This document shows positions 35,427 through 43,928 of a stretch of 64,000 nt of DNA, in pieces. The notes below the pieces were generated by a model, which ran no database searches, was not told where the DNA came from, and was given only the letters and a program-made list of their open reading frames with translations. The stretch's first letter is position 1. Every line of letters begins with the position of its first letter. Position numbers and translations under genes: made by a program. The stretch is from Alcanivorax nanhaiticus (GTDB lineage: Bacteria; Pseudomonadota; Gammaproteobacteria; Pseudomonadales; Alcanivoracaceae). The stretch is from the NCBI RefSeq assembly GCF_000756665.1, contig NZ_ARXV01000009.1, positions 80,717 to 144,716 of the forward strand, in the 5' to 3' direction.

Positions 35427-36748
35427 CAGGCGCTCTCCCGTTGCGCATTACGCAACCCGTCTGCCGGCGCACCAAAGCACTGGAAGGCGATATGCTCCTC
35501 CACACCATAGGGTTCACGGCCGGTAATGGAGCGCAGAATGTGGGCATTGCGATAACAGGCCATGCCCAGATCCGGCGTCACAAAACCATGACGATGCACA
35601 GGCCCGTTCTGGATAAAGATGTCGCCGCGATGATCAATGCTGTAATCCCGACGCGGGTCCAGACGCCCATGGGCATCCCGACGTAACTGCCCGCTGAGCC
35701 CAGCCAGACAATCCGGCTCCTGATAGCGATACCCTGTGGCCAGCACCATGGCGTCGGTACGGTGAACAAAATCCCGTCCCTGTTCCTGATGATGAAAATC
35801 CAGCACCAGAGCGTTATCGGTTCGGTTCCGGTGCGCTGCCATCAGGCTGGCATTGGTGATCAAATCCACCGGTACCGGACCGCTTAACTGCTTGCGATAC
35901 AGCAGGTCATAGATGGCGTTGATCAGCTCCGAGTTGATGCCCTTGTAGAGCGAGGTCTGGTCTGCGATCAGCCCATCACGGGTGGACTCGGGTAGCGCAT
36001 GGAAATAATCCACGTACTCCGGCGACGTCATTTCCAGAGTCAGCTTGGTATATTCCAGCGGAAAGAAGCGCGGTGAGCGGGTGATCCAGCTGAGCCGATA
36101 GCTGTCCTCCCCCGCCCCTTCAAGCAGGTCATAAAAGATCTCTGCGGCACTCTGGCCACTGCCCACCACGGTGATCCTCTGCTGTTGCTGTAGCGCCTCC
36201 CGGTGATGCAGGTAATCACCGGCATGAATAACACCGTCACCCAGCGCCTCGCATCCCTCAGGCAGATACGGGGTGGGGCCGGTACCCAACACAATTTTTC
36301 TGGCCCAGCAGGTTTCAGTGGTCCCCTGCTGACGATTGGCCACGGTTAACCGGTAACGCTGCGCGGTGTCTTCGAAGGCGACGGCCGTGACACGACAACC
36401 GAACGCCACATTGCCCAGCCGCTGCGCCGCCCACTGGCAATACTGGTTATATTCCTGCCGCAACAGGAAAAAGTTTTCCCGGATATAAAAGGCGTACAAG
36501 CGACCCTGCTGCTTGCTGTAATTGAGAAAACTGTAGGGACTGGTGGGATCGGCGAGGGTCACCAGATCCGACATGAACGGGGTCTGCAAATGCACATCCG
36601 GCAACATCAACCCCGGGTGCCAGTCGAACCCCGGGCGCTCATCAAAGAATCGCGAGGTCAGTCCTTCCACCGGCTCGGCCAGACAGGCCAGGCTCAGGTT
36701 GAACGGGCCCAGCCCCACCCCGATCAGATCATAGGTCTGCTCAGGCAT
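35426..36748 (-). CDS. FAD-dependent diamine/amino acid N-hydroxylase (siderophore)
   Basis: 440 residues of the lysine/ornithine N-monooxygenase family. FAD-binding GVGLGPFNLSLA at the N-terminus, NADPH-binding VVGSGQSAAEIFYDLL in the middle, and the C-terminal ATGYRY(Q)EP. With a decarboxylase encoded just before it, the likely substrate is a diamine (cadaverine or putrescine), giving the hydroxamate nitrogen, as in DesB or PubA-type pathways. The start overlaps the decarboxylase stop by 8 bp (ATGCCTGA). Confidence 0.9.
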   Translation of the reverse strand: MPEQTYDLIGVGLGPFNLSLACLAEPVEGLTSRFFDERPGFDWHPGLMLPDVHLQTPFMSDLVTLADPTSPYSFLNYSKQQGRLYAFYIRENFFLLRQEYNQYCQWAAQRLGNVAFGCRVTAVAFEDTAQRYRLTVANRQQGTTETCWARKIVLGTGPTPYLPEGCEALGDGVIHAGDYLHHREALQQQQRITVVGSGQSAAEIFYDLLEGAGEDSYRLSWITRSPRFFPLEYTKLTLEMTSPEYVDYFHALPESTRDGLIADQTSLYKGINSELINAIYDLLYRKQLSGPVPVDLITNASLMAAHRNRTDNALVLDFHHQEQGRDFVHRTDAMVLATGYRYQEPDCLAGLSGQLRRDAHGRLDPRRDYSIDHRGDIFIQNGPVHRHGFVTPDLGMACYRNAHILRSITGREPYGVEEHIAFQCFGAPADGLRNAQRESA

Positions 36749-38306
36749 GACTCACCTCCTGCTCGGCTGACACCGGGCGCGCCTGCTGACGCTCCACCTC
36801 ACCAAATTCCTTGATGCTTTCCACGATGGCGCGGATATCGTCCATGCCCGTTTCCGGGTTTAGCAGGGTGAACTTGAGGTACTGGCGCCCATTCACCCGG
36901 GTGCCGGCAATCATGGCCTCGCCGGAATCCATGATCCGTTGACGGATCAGCGGATTGATCCGGTTGCGCTCACTGTCATCCAGCCCCCAGGGTGCGTAAC
37001 GGAACACCAAGGTGCTCAACTGGGGCTGATGGATTACGTCCAGGGAAGGCTCGGACAGCAGCAACAGGTACACCTGCCGGCTCAGCTCCATGACACGGTC
37101 CATCATGGCGCCTAGCTGCTCTGCCCCCAGGGTGCGAAGCGTCAGCCACAGTTTCAGCGCGTCAAAGCGTCGGGTGGTCTGCAGACTCTTGTCGACCAGG
37201 TTTGGCGTGCCCTGCTGGGTAGCGCTGAACGGGTTCAGGTAATCCGCGTGCCAGGTGACACAGGAAAGGTGATGACGGTTACGCACCAGAAAGGCACTGC
37301 AGCTGACGGGCTGAAAGAAGCTCTTGTGGTAATCCACCGTCACAGAATCGGCACACTCAATGCCCTGCAAGCGATGCCGATGCTGGACGGAATTGAGCAG
37401 CCCGCAGCCATAGGCCGCATCCACGTGAAACCAGAGGTCATGGACCTCGCACAAGCGGCTGATGGCCGGCAAAGGATCAATGCTGCCAAAGTCGGTAGTG
37501 CCTGCCGTCCCCACCACGGCCATGGGGAAATCGCCCTTGGCCTTGCTCGCCAGAATGGCCGCCTCAAGGGCGTGGGTATCCATCCGGTGATAGCCGTCAC
37601 ACGGCACCGCCACCACGGCCTGATATCCCAACCCCAGTAACGCTGCGGCTTTCTGGACACTGAAGTGACTGCGCTCAGAAGTAAAAATCCGTAACCGGGA
37701 GGCCTGTGCATGCAGACCCTGCTCACGATTGCAGTGCCCCCAACGCCGCTCACAGAAATGCTCCCGCGCCAGCAGCATGGCCATGAGGTTGGATTGAGTG
37801 CCGCCACTGGTGAAGACGCCGTCACTCTCTTCGCCCAGCCCGATTCTCGACGCAGTCCAGTCAATCAGGCGTTGCTCGATCAACGTCGCCCCGCCGCTCT
37901 GGTCCCAGGTTTCCACAGCGGTGTTGAGTGCACTCTGAATGACATCGCCCAGCACGGCCGGCAACACCACCGGACAATTCAGGTGCGCCACGTAGCGTGG
38001 GTGATGGAAAAACACCGCATCCCTCAAGTAGATCTCCTCGACTTCGCCCAGGGCCAATGCCAGATCACCGAGGGGGCGATCAAGATCAATACCGGTAAAC
38101 TGGTCAGCCAGTTCATGGGGCCGGATGCCGGAAAAGGGTTTGTCGACGGTGCCCAGATGCTTTTCCAGCACGGCCACCACCGCCTGCATTCCCTCGCGGT
38201 AATCGACGATATTGCGCGCATTAAACAAGCAAGGCTCGACAGGCCCTGCTGTGTCACTGACCAGCCCGGAAAGGACCGGCAGCGAAACGGCTGCGGAACG
38301 GTTCAT
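36741..38306 (-). CDS. PLP-dependent group II amino acid decarboxylase (siderophore diamine supply)
   Basis: 521 residues. PLP lysine in VTVDYHKSFFQPVSCSAF, the Asp of HVDAAYGCGLLNS, and the FTSGGTQSNLMAMLLAREH stretch mark the glutamate/DOPA decarboxylase-like group. In hydroxamate siderophore operons this enzyme decarboxylates lysine or ornithine to the diamine backbone (compare DesA). It is first in the operon. Upstream, a promoter with TTGACA and a Fur-like box at 38471-38506 suggests iron control. Substrate choice (lysine, ornithine or diaminobutyrate) is not visible. Confidence 0.88.
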   Translation of the reverse strand: MNRSAAVSLPVLSGLVSDTAGPVEPCLFNARNIVDYREGMQAVVAVLEKHLGTVDKPFSGIRPHELADQFTGIDLDRPLGDLALALGEVEEIYLRDAVFFHHPRYVAHLNCPVVLPAVLGDVIQSALNTAVETWDQSGGATLIEQRLIDWTASRIGLGEESDGVFTSGGTQSNLMAMLLAREHFCERRWGHCNREQGLHAQASRLRIFTSERSHFSVQKAAALLGLGYQAVVAVPCDGYHRMDTHALEAAILASKAKGDFPMAVVGTAGTTDFGSIDPLPAISRLCEVHDLWFHVDAAYGCGLLNSVQHRHRLQGIECADSVTVDYHKSFFQPVSCSAFLVRNRHHLSCVTWHADYLNPFSATQQGTPNLVDKSLQTTRRFDALKLWLTLRTLGAEQLGAMMDRVMELSRQVYLLLLSEPSLDVIHQPQLSTLVFRYAPWGLDDSERNRINPLIRQRIMDSGEAMIAGTRVNGRQYLKFTLLNPETGMDDIRAIVESIKEFGEVERQQARPVSAEQEVSHA

Positions 38307-38617
38307 GAGTTGTCCTTGTCAGTTGGATTCTGCAGGCCAAACGCTCCCCCACCGCGGGATGCAGTGTCATTAAAGAGGTTTGGCAGATACCGGCAGCGGG
38401 ACCGGTTGGGGGCTGGCAGTTACAGGCTGGCCATGCGACAGGGAACAGAGAAAGAACGCCCCTCGCAATCGCGAATGATTCTTGTTTTAAGTGTAAGCAT
38501 TGTCAAGCCGCTTCCCGCTTTTTGCGAACCGGGTCGCGAAGGGATGGCATACTGGGCAGCGGGAAGCGGCGGGGTACCGATCACCTGGCCACCATCATTA
38601 CCACCGAGGAGAGCGCA
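38307..38617. other. Regulatory gap, siderophore operon and M48 lipoprotein
   Basis: 311 bp between divergent genes. It holds the Fur-boxed promoter of the siderophore operon (38471-38506), a leader of about 165 nt for that operon, and the start region of the M48 gene. A GCTTCCCGC / GCGGGAAGC inverted pair (about 38510-38570) surrounds the presumed rightward promoter region. No small gene is convincing. Confidence 0.45.
38471..38506 (-). promoter_or_regulatory. Sigma-70 promoter of the siderophore operon with overlapping Fur-like box
   Basis: Read leftward: TTGACA (perfect -35, 38501-38506), 17 bp, AAGAAT (-10, 38478-38483). GCGAATGATTCTTGTTTTA at 38471-38489 overlaps the -10. On the reverse strand its core AATCATT is identical to the middle of the Fur consensus, and I count about 12 of 19 matches overall. 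Repression by Fur-iron is inferred. Confidence 0.6.
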
Positions 38618-39409
38618 TTGAGAATCTGGCTTGTCCTGCTCACCACCCTGATACTGGCTACCGGCTGCGATCAGACGCCCACGGGCCGCGACCAGCTGGC
38701 CGTGATACCCGACAGCATGATGGCCGACTTCGGTCGGCAAACCTTTATGCAGATCCAGCAGCAAGTGCCGCTCAGCGACGACGCGACAGCCAATCAGCGG
38801 GTACAGTGCGTTGCCACACACCTGATCAGCCAGATCGCCAATCGCTTTCCTGGCAGCCCGCTTCCAGATACCTGGGAGGTGGTACTGTTTGCCAACGACA
38901 GCCCCAATGCCTTCGCCGTGGCGGGAGGCAAGATCGGCGTGAACCGGGGGCTACTCACTGTGGCAGAAACCGACGACCAGCTGGCTGCTGTAATCGGCCA
39001 TGAAGTGGCCCATGTACTGGCCAGACACGGCAACGAACGACTCACCCAAGAGCTTGGCATCAAGGCCATCCTGATGCTGATAGGACTACTCGGGGAAGGG
39101 GATGCTGATACGGAAAGTATTATTCAGGCGTTGGGCCTGGGCGCCCATCTGGGTATCGCCCTGCCATTCAGCCGCGCCCACGAGGAAGAAGCCGATCTGA
39201 TGGGGCTGGAGCTGATGGCCAGCGCTGGTTTTGATCCCCGCGAAAGTACGGCGCTTTGGCGGAATATGGCCAAAGCCGGCGGCGGCCAGCCTCTGGAATT
39301 TCTGTCTACCCATCCCAACCACGACAGCCGGATCGAAGCACTCGAGGAAAGACTGGACGTGGCATTGCCACTCTATCAGCAGGCCACGCCAGTGAATTGC
39401 GAACGGTAA
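38618..39409 (+). CDS. M48-family metalloprotease lipoprotein
   Basis: 263 residues from the TTG at 38618, which follows GAGGAG at 7 nt and starts a lipoprotein signal with lipobox LATGC. Zinc motif HEVAH (IGHEVAHVLARHGNE) and the third ligand Glu in HEEEADLMGLELM. The layout resembles LoiP/YcaL/BepA-type outer-membrane quality-control proteases, without the TPR domain of BepA. An ATG at 38522 in frame would bury the lipobox and is unlikely. It converges on the monooxygenase gene across a heptamer-repeat hairpin. Confidence 0.88.
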   Translation: MRIWLVLLTTLILATGCDQTPTGRDQLAVIPDSMMADFGRQTFMQIQQQVPLSDDATANQRVQCVATHLISQIANRFPGSPLPDTWEVVLFANDSPNAFAVAGGKIGVNRGLLTVAETDDQLAAVIGHEVAHVLARHGNERLTQELGIKAILMLIGLLGEGDADTESIIQALGLGAHLGIALPFSRAHEEEADLMGLELMASAGFDPRESTALWRNMAKAGGGQPLEFLSTHPNHDSRIEALEERLDVALPLYQQATPVNCER

Positions 39410-39415
39410 GAAGCA

Positions 39416-39506
39416 GAAGCGAGTCACGAGTTTCGAGTTGCGAAACCCGGACATGCTCAACAAGATTTCGCCTTTCGAAACTCGCTTCTCGTCACTCGAA
39501 ACTTTC
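39416..39506. repeat. Heptamer-armed palindrome, GAAACTC family
   Basis: Left arm 39416-39443: GAAGCGA, GTCACGA, GTTTCGA, GTTGCGA. Right arm 39475-39502: TCGAAAC, TCGCTTC, TCGTCAC, TCGAAAC, then TTTC. The arms are inverted relative to each other (TTTCG-AACTCG motifs) with permuted inner units. The 31-nt spacer contains no core hairpin of the AAACGC type. The element fills the whole gap between two convergent stop codons (39409 and 39511). Confidence 0.85.
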
Positions 39507-39510
39507 CTGG

Positions 39511-41040
39511 TCAGCCGCCCATGGCTTCCTTAACGGAAACCTTCTCGATCGCCGGCTGCCAATTGTAGTCCTTCATGTTCACCGTCCAGGTGCGGGCCAT
39601 GAACTGGAAGGTGGCGTGGGGCCACAGGGCGGTGTTGCGGCCATCCGCCTGCTGGTACCAGCTCATGCAACCGCCGTTTTGCCATACGGTGCCCTTCAGC
39701 TCGTCCTGCAACTTGTCGTTGAAGCGATCCTGAACATCCTGCTTCACGTCCAGCCAGGCATCACCGCGCTTATCCAGCTTGGTGATGGCATCCATCACAT
39801 AGCGCACCTGGCTCTCGATCATGAAGATGATGGAGTTATGGCCCAGGCCGGTATTCGGCCCCACCAGCTGGAACATGTTCGGATAACCGCTCACGGTGGT
39901 GCCCAGATAGGCCTGCGCTGCATCTTTCCAGTCATCCTGCAGACGACGCCCCGGCAGACCGGTGATCTCGAAATCCTTCATGTAGATACGCGGATCCACG
40001 ATGAAACCGGTACCCAGCACAATGCAGTCCGCCTGCTGCTCAGTGCCATCACTGAACACCACACTGTTCTCCCGGATTTCCTTCACCCCTTCGGTGACCA
40101 GCTCCACGTTGTCGCGGTTGAAGGTGGGGTAATAGTTGTTGGAAATCAGAATCCGCTTACAACCCAGGGTGTAGTTGGGCACCAACTTGCGAGCCGTCTC
40201 CTTGTCCTTCACCTGGTAGTTGATGAAGGCTTTCAGGGCCGGTTCGGCCAGCTTGGCCAGACGCGGATTGAAGATCGGCAGCACGCGCGCTTCGTTGCTC
40301 AGATAGAGACGCAGACGATGCAGCTTGCGCAGCGCCGGGAAACGGCGGAATACCCACTTGCTCAGGCCGGAATAAGCGCGCTCATCGCGAGGGATAATCC
40401 ACGGCGGAGTGCGCTGTACCACGGTCAGGTGGCCCGCTTCTTTCGCCACATGGGGCACATACTGGATGGCACTGGCACCGGTACCGATGGACACCACTTT
40501 CTTGCCGGCCATGTCATAGTCCTGATCCCACAGGGCAGAGTGAATGATCTTGCCTTTGAAGGAATCCATGCCCTTGAAGTTGGGGAACGACGGCACATGC
40601 AGGGGGCCGCTGGCCAGCACCCAGTGCTGACAGACCACCTGGGAGCCATCGGCCAGATTCAGGGTCCACAGGGCCGCCTGATCGTCAAAATGTGCGCCCG
40701 TTACTTCCGCATTGAAGCGGGTAAACTGACGCAGATTATGCTTCTGGCTGACGCCTTCGATGTAGTTGTGAATTTCCTGCTGACCACTGTAGCGGTGGCT
40801 CCAGTCCGGATTGCCCTCGAAGGAGAAGGAATACATGTGAGACTGCACGTCACAGGCCGCACCGGGATAGCTGTTGTGGTACCAGGTCCCCCCCATGCCA
40901 TTGCCTTTTTCCAGCAGCACGAAATCATCGATTCCGGCTTCGCGCAGCTTGATCGCCATGCACATACCACCAAAACCGCCGCCCACGATGGCAACTTTGA
41001 CGCGACGGGTTTTCACATTGATCTTGGCCTGACTTGTCAT
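39511..41040 (-). CDS. Flavin-containing monooxygenase, Baeyer-Villiger type
   Basis: 509 residues. First dinucleotide fold VAIVGGGFGGMCMA for FAD, the GGTWYHNSYPGAACDV segment, and the Baeyer-Villiger fingerprint F-x-G-x3-H-x3-W (FKGKIIHSALWD), then the NADPH fold VVSIGTGASAIQ. Type I Baeyer-Villiger enzymes turn ketones to esters with oxygen. Such enzymes are common in hydrocarbon and steroid users. It is not AlmA: the GTWDLFRYPG block of that alkane hydroxylase is replaced. Divergent from an AraC regulator 107 bp away, which probably controls it. Confidence 0.9.
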   Translation of the reverse strand: MTSQAKINVKTRRVKVAIVGGGFGGMCMAIKLREAGIDDFVLLEKGNGMGGTWYHNSYPGAACDVQSHMYSFSFEGNPDWSHRYSGQQEIHNYIEGVSQKHNLRQFTRFNAEVTGAHFDDQAALWTLNLADGSQVVCQHWVLASGPLHVPSFPNFKGMDSFKGKIIHSALWDQDYDMAGKKVVSIGTGASAIQYVPHVAKEAGHLTVVQRTPPWIIPRDERAYSGLSKWVFRRFPALRKLHRLRLYLSNEARVLPIFNPRLAKLAEPALKAFINYQVKDKETARKLVPNYTLGCKRILISNNYYPTFNRDNVELVTEGVKEIRENSVVFSDGTEQQADCIVLGTGFIVDPRIYMKDFEITGLPGRRLQDDWKDAAQAYLGTTVSGYPNMFQLVGPNTGLGHNSIIFMIESQVRYVMDAITKLDKRGDAWLDVKQDVQDRFNDKLQDELKGTVWQNGGCMSWYQQADGRNTALWPHATFQFMARTWTVNMKDYNWQPAIEKVSVKEAMGG

Positions 41041-41147
41041 AGGTATTCTCCTCAGGATGCGGGGGCATCTAGCAATGAGGGCACTCTACCCTTGTCAGCC
41101 CCTAGTGAATACATGTTAACCTGACTGAAAAATTGATAATTCCGGCC

Positions 41148-42155
41148 ATGTCTGCACGCTCGATACTTGCTCTGATCTATACCATCGACCTGCTCGAGAA
41201 AGAGAAGGGAATCGATTGTGCCTCTGTGCTGGCGAAGCATGGCCTGGACAGGAACAAACTCGACCCCAACAGCGAAATCGGCCGCGATCGGGAACTGCTG
41301 ATCTTTACTGAGTTGTTGCCCCAGGTAAAAGACCCTCTGCTGGGCTTCAAGATGGGCAGCAGCTTTGGCTTTGCCGGGTATGGCCAGCTGGCCATGCTGT
41401 TCATGACCAGCGAAACCGCCTTTCAGGGGTTTCAGTTCGGGGTGAGATACCAGGCACTGACCTACCTGTACGGCGAACTGGCACTGGTACCCGGCGAAAC
41501 CACCACCGCACTGGAGCTCCACCCGATCCCGCTACCACCGGAGGTCAGTCGCATCCTGATCGACCGCGACATGGTCGGCACCTTCAAACTGGTCAACGAT
41601 GTGCAGACCCAGCTGAATATGAATCTGAAACCGGTTGAAGTGTGGATGCCCTACCCGCGACCGGCCGAAGCCCAGATCTTCGAGGACTATTTCGGCTGCC
41701 CGGTTCTCTACGACCAGCCGTATTGCAAAGCCGTCATCAGCAACGAAGACATGGCCATTCGGCTACCCGGCTATAACAAGATGGCTCAGGACATGTACCG
41801 CGACCAGTGCAACGCCATGCTGGCCCGCCGGGAGACCCCCAGCGACCACCTTGGCGACCGAGTCTATGCCTATCTGAATCTGTTTGCCCGCACCTTTCCT
41901 TCCGCTGAACAGGTCGCCCAGGCCTTCAGCATCCCCGAGCGCAGCTTCCGCCGGCAGCTCAGCAAGGAAGGCCGCCCCTTCCAGGGCATCATGGACCAGG
42001 TCAGGGAAGAAAAGGCCAAACGCTACCTGGCCGATTCAGAACGCAGCGTGGCCGACATCGCCGAACTGCTCGGCTACAGCGAATCCGCCGCTTTTGTCAG
42101 AGCGTTTGAGCGCTGGACGGGGGTGACGCCAGCCAAACACCGGAAGAGCAGTTAA
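41148..42155 (+). CDS. AraC-family transcription regulator (AraC_binding_2/OruR type)
   Basis: 335 residues from the ATG at 41148; a TTG at 41133 in frame is possible. A large N-terminal ligand-binding domain (about 10-190, with MGSSFGFAGYGQLAMLFMTS) precedes two helix-turn-helix motifs (FSIPERSFRRQLSKEG and VADIAELLGYSESAAFVRAFERWTG) near the end. This family often controls adjacent lipid or hydrocarbon catabolic genes; here the divergent monooxygenase is the obvious target. The stop codon TAA lies in the left arm of the heptamer element (copy B). Confidence 0.9.
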   Translation: MSARSILALIYTIDLLEKEKGIDCASVLAKHGLDRNKLDPNSEIGRDRELLIFTELLPQVKDPLLGFKMGSSFGFAGYGQLAMLFMTSETAFQGFQFGVRYQALTYLYGELALVPGETTTALELHPIPLPPEVSRILIDRDMVGTFKLVNDVQTQLNMNLKPVEVWMPYPRPAEAQIFEDYFGCPVLYDQPYCKAVISNEDMAIRLPGYNKMAQDMYRDQCNAMLARRETPSDHLGDRVYAYLNLFARTFPSAEQVAQAFSIPERSFRRQLSKEGRPFQGIMDQVREEKAKRYLADSERSVADIAELLGYSESAAFVRAFERWTGVTPAKHRKSS

Positions 42156-42310
42156 CAGTGAATAGTTAATAGTGAACAGTTGCGCGAGCAACGGTTTCAG
42201 GCTTTTCAAACGCAAGAGGCCGCGCCCAACTCCCGGGCGCGGCCTCTTGCGTTTCAACATGCAGAGCGTGAGCCCGCGTCGCTGTTAACTATTCACTGTT
42301 AACTATTCAC
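42149..42310. repeat. Heptamer-armed hairpin element, copy B
   Basis: Left arm: CAGTTAA, CAGTGAA, TAGTTAA, TAGTGAA, CAG (42149-42179). Right arm: CTGTTAA, CTATTCA, CTGTTAA, CTATTCA, C (42282-42310). The core AAACGCAAGAGGCCGCGCCC (42208-42227) pairs perfectly over 20 bp with 42235-42254, loop 7 nt. Arm-core spacings are 28 and 27 nt. The 17-nt core is identical to copy A, while the spacer sequences differ. Stop codons of the AraC gene (42153-42155) and hldE (42303-42305) lie in the arms. Confidence 0.9.
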
Positions 42311-43736
42311 CGTCCTTCCTGATTCTCTCCACAATCTTGGTCGTCGAGATATCATCAATAAAGTCGAGCACTTTGACCTCACCGCCGTAGCCTTTCACAA
42401 ACTCGTGACCAACCACTTCCTCCACACTGTAATCGCCACCTTTCACCAGTACATCCGGCTTGATGGCTTCCAGCAGGGGTTCCGGGGTGTCGGTATCGAA
42501 GGGCACCACCCAATCCACCGCCTCCAGTGCTGCCAGCACCGCCATGCGACGCTCCAGCGGATTAATCGGGCGCCCAGCCCCTTTCAAACGGCGAATCGAG
42601 TCATCCCCATTCACGGCCAGCACCAGTCGATCGCCCTGACGGCGGGCTGAATCCAGATAGCCCACATGGCCCGCATGAATGATGTCGAAACAGCCATTGG
42701 TGAAGACAATCCTTTCCCCCTGGGCGCGGGCATCCTCAATGGCGATCAGCAACTGCTCTTCGGTCATCACACCGCGGCCGAAACCGCCCTCCTGATGCAC
42801 CGCACGGCGCAGCTCCGGGGCTGAGACCACAGCAGTACCCAATTTACCGACCACGATACCGGCGGCGATGTTGGCCAGTGCCACCGCATCTTCCATGGCC
42901 GCTCCCGCCGCGATAGAGGTAGCCAGCACGGAGATCACCGTATCCCCGGCACCAGTCACATCAAACACTTCCCGGGCTCGGGCCGGCAAGTGCAGCTCCG
43001 GCTTGCCATCACGGAGCAGCGTCATGCCCTTCTCGCTGCGGGTCACCAACAACGCCTGGAGATCAAAATCGCGAATCAGCTGCTGGCCCTTGGTAATGAG
43101 ATCTTGCTCATCCTTTACCGCGCCCACCACAGCCTCGAACTCGCTCAGATTCGGGGTCAACAGGGTAGCGCCACGATAACGGGAGAAGTCCGAGCCCTTG
43201 GGGTCCACCAATACCGGCACACTAGCATCCCGGGCAAGCTTGATTAACGCCTGACAATCGCGCAGTGCACCTTTGGCATAATCTGACAGTACCAGTGCCC
43301 CACAATGAGCGAGCTGCTCAGCCACCTTGTCCGCAAAAGGCTGCGGGTCCTGATCGTGGAACGCTTCCTCGAAATCCAGTCGTAGTAGCTGCTGCTGGCG
43401 ACTGATGACCCGCAACTTGGTAATGGTCGGCAGGCCGGTAACCTTCTGAAAATGGCAGCCCACCTGGGCAGCATGCAGACGCTCTTCCAGAATCCGCGCA
43501 GCCTCGTCGTCACCGGTCACACCCACGAGTTCCGCTGTAGCGCCCAGCGCAGCCATGTTCAGAGCCACGTTGGCGGCACCGCCGGGGCGATCCTCAAGGT
43601 CTGTCACCCGCACCACAGGCACTGGCGCTTCTGGCGAAATCCGTCCCGTGGGGCCATGCCAGTAGCGATCCAGCATGACATCGCCGGCCACCAGTACTCG
43701 GGCCTTGGCCAGAACGGGAATCTGCGGATTGTGCAT
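42303..43736 (-). CDS. hldE: Bifunctional heptose 7-phosphate kinase / heptose 1-phosphate adenylyltransferase
   Basis: 477 residues from the ATG at 43736, exactly the length of E. coli HldE; GGAG precedes it. The PfkB-type kinase domain (about 1-315: [34 protein letters not shown]) is fused to a nucleotidyltransferase (about 345-477: [21 protein letters not shown]). It makes ADP-heptose for the LPS inner core, used by the WaaC and WaaF encoded at 55.7-57.8 kb. The stop lies in heptamer element copy B. Confidence 0.97.
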   Translation of the reverse strand: MHNPQIPVLAKARVLVAGDVMLDRYWHGPTGRISPEAPVPVVRVTDLEDRPGGAANVALNMAALGATAELVGVTGDDEAARILEERLHAAQVGCHFQKVTGLPTITKLRVISRQQQLLRLDFEEAFHDQDPQPFADKVAEQLAHCGALVLSDYAKGALRDCQALIKLARDASVPVLVDPKGSDFSRYRGATLLTPNLSEFEAVVGAVKDEQDLITKGQQLIRDFDLQALLVTRSEKGMTLLRDGKPELHLPARAREVFDVTGAGDTVISVLATSIAAGAAMEDAVALANIAAGIVVGKLGTAVVSAPELRRAVHQEGGFGRGVMTEEQLLIAIEDARAQGERIVFTNGCFDIIHAGHVGYLDSARRQGDRLVLAVNGDDSIRRLKGAGRPINPLERRMAVLAALEAVDWVVPFDTDTPEPLLEAIKPDVLVKGGDYSVEEVVGHEFVKGYGGEVKVLDFIDDISTTKIVERIRKDGE

Positions 43737-43773
43737 AGCGTCTCCAAAACACAACAGAGTCAAATTGGAGCGA

Positions 43774-43782
43774 AGTGTAGCA
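43774..43782 (-). promoter_or_regulatory. Extended -10 promoter of hldE
   Basis: The reverse strand reads TGCTACACT: -10 TACACT with the upstream TG of an extended box, about 40 nt before the hldE ATG. No clear -35. Confidence 0.4.
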
Positions 43783-43928
43783 TAGGCAACCGGCCAGACA
43801 CGCGAAGAGAGACATCATGGGTAGATGCAAACAGGCGTGAACAGTACACTTTGCCGCTGCCGTCACTCACAGCGCATACTGATAAGGTATGATGCCTATC
43901 AGGAACAGCCAGGAGCTTCAGGAACCCT

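Noticed and set aside
39511..41040. AlmA long-chain alkane monooxygenase
   Set aside because: The AlmA GTWDLFRYPG block is absent (here GTWYHNSYPG) and the Baeyer-Villiger fingerprint is present.
39256..41124. A 622-codon open frame on the + strand opposite the monooxygenase gene
   Set aside because: It runs through the M48 gene end, the heptamer element and the antisense of the monooxygenase; it is His/Gln-rich antisense translation with no domain.
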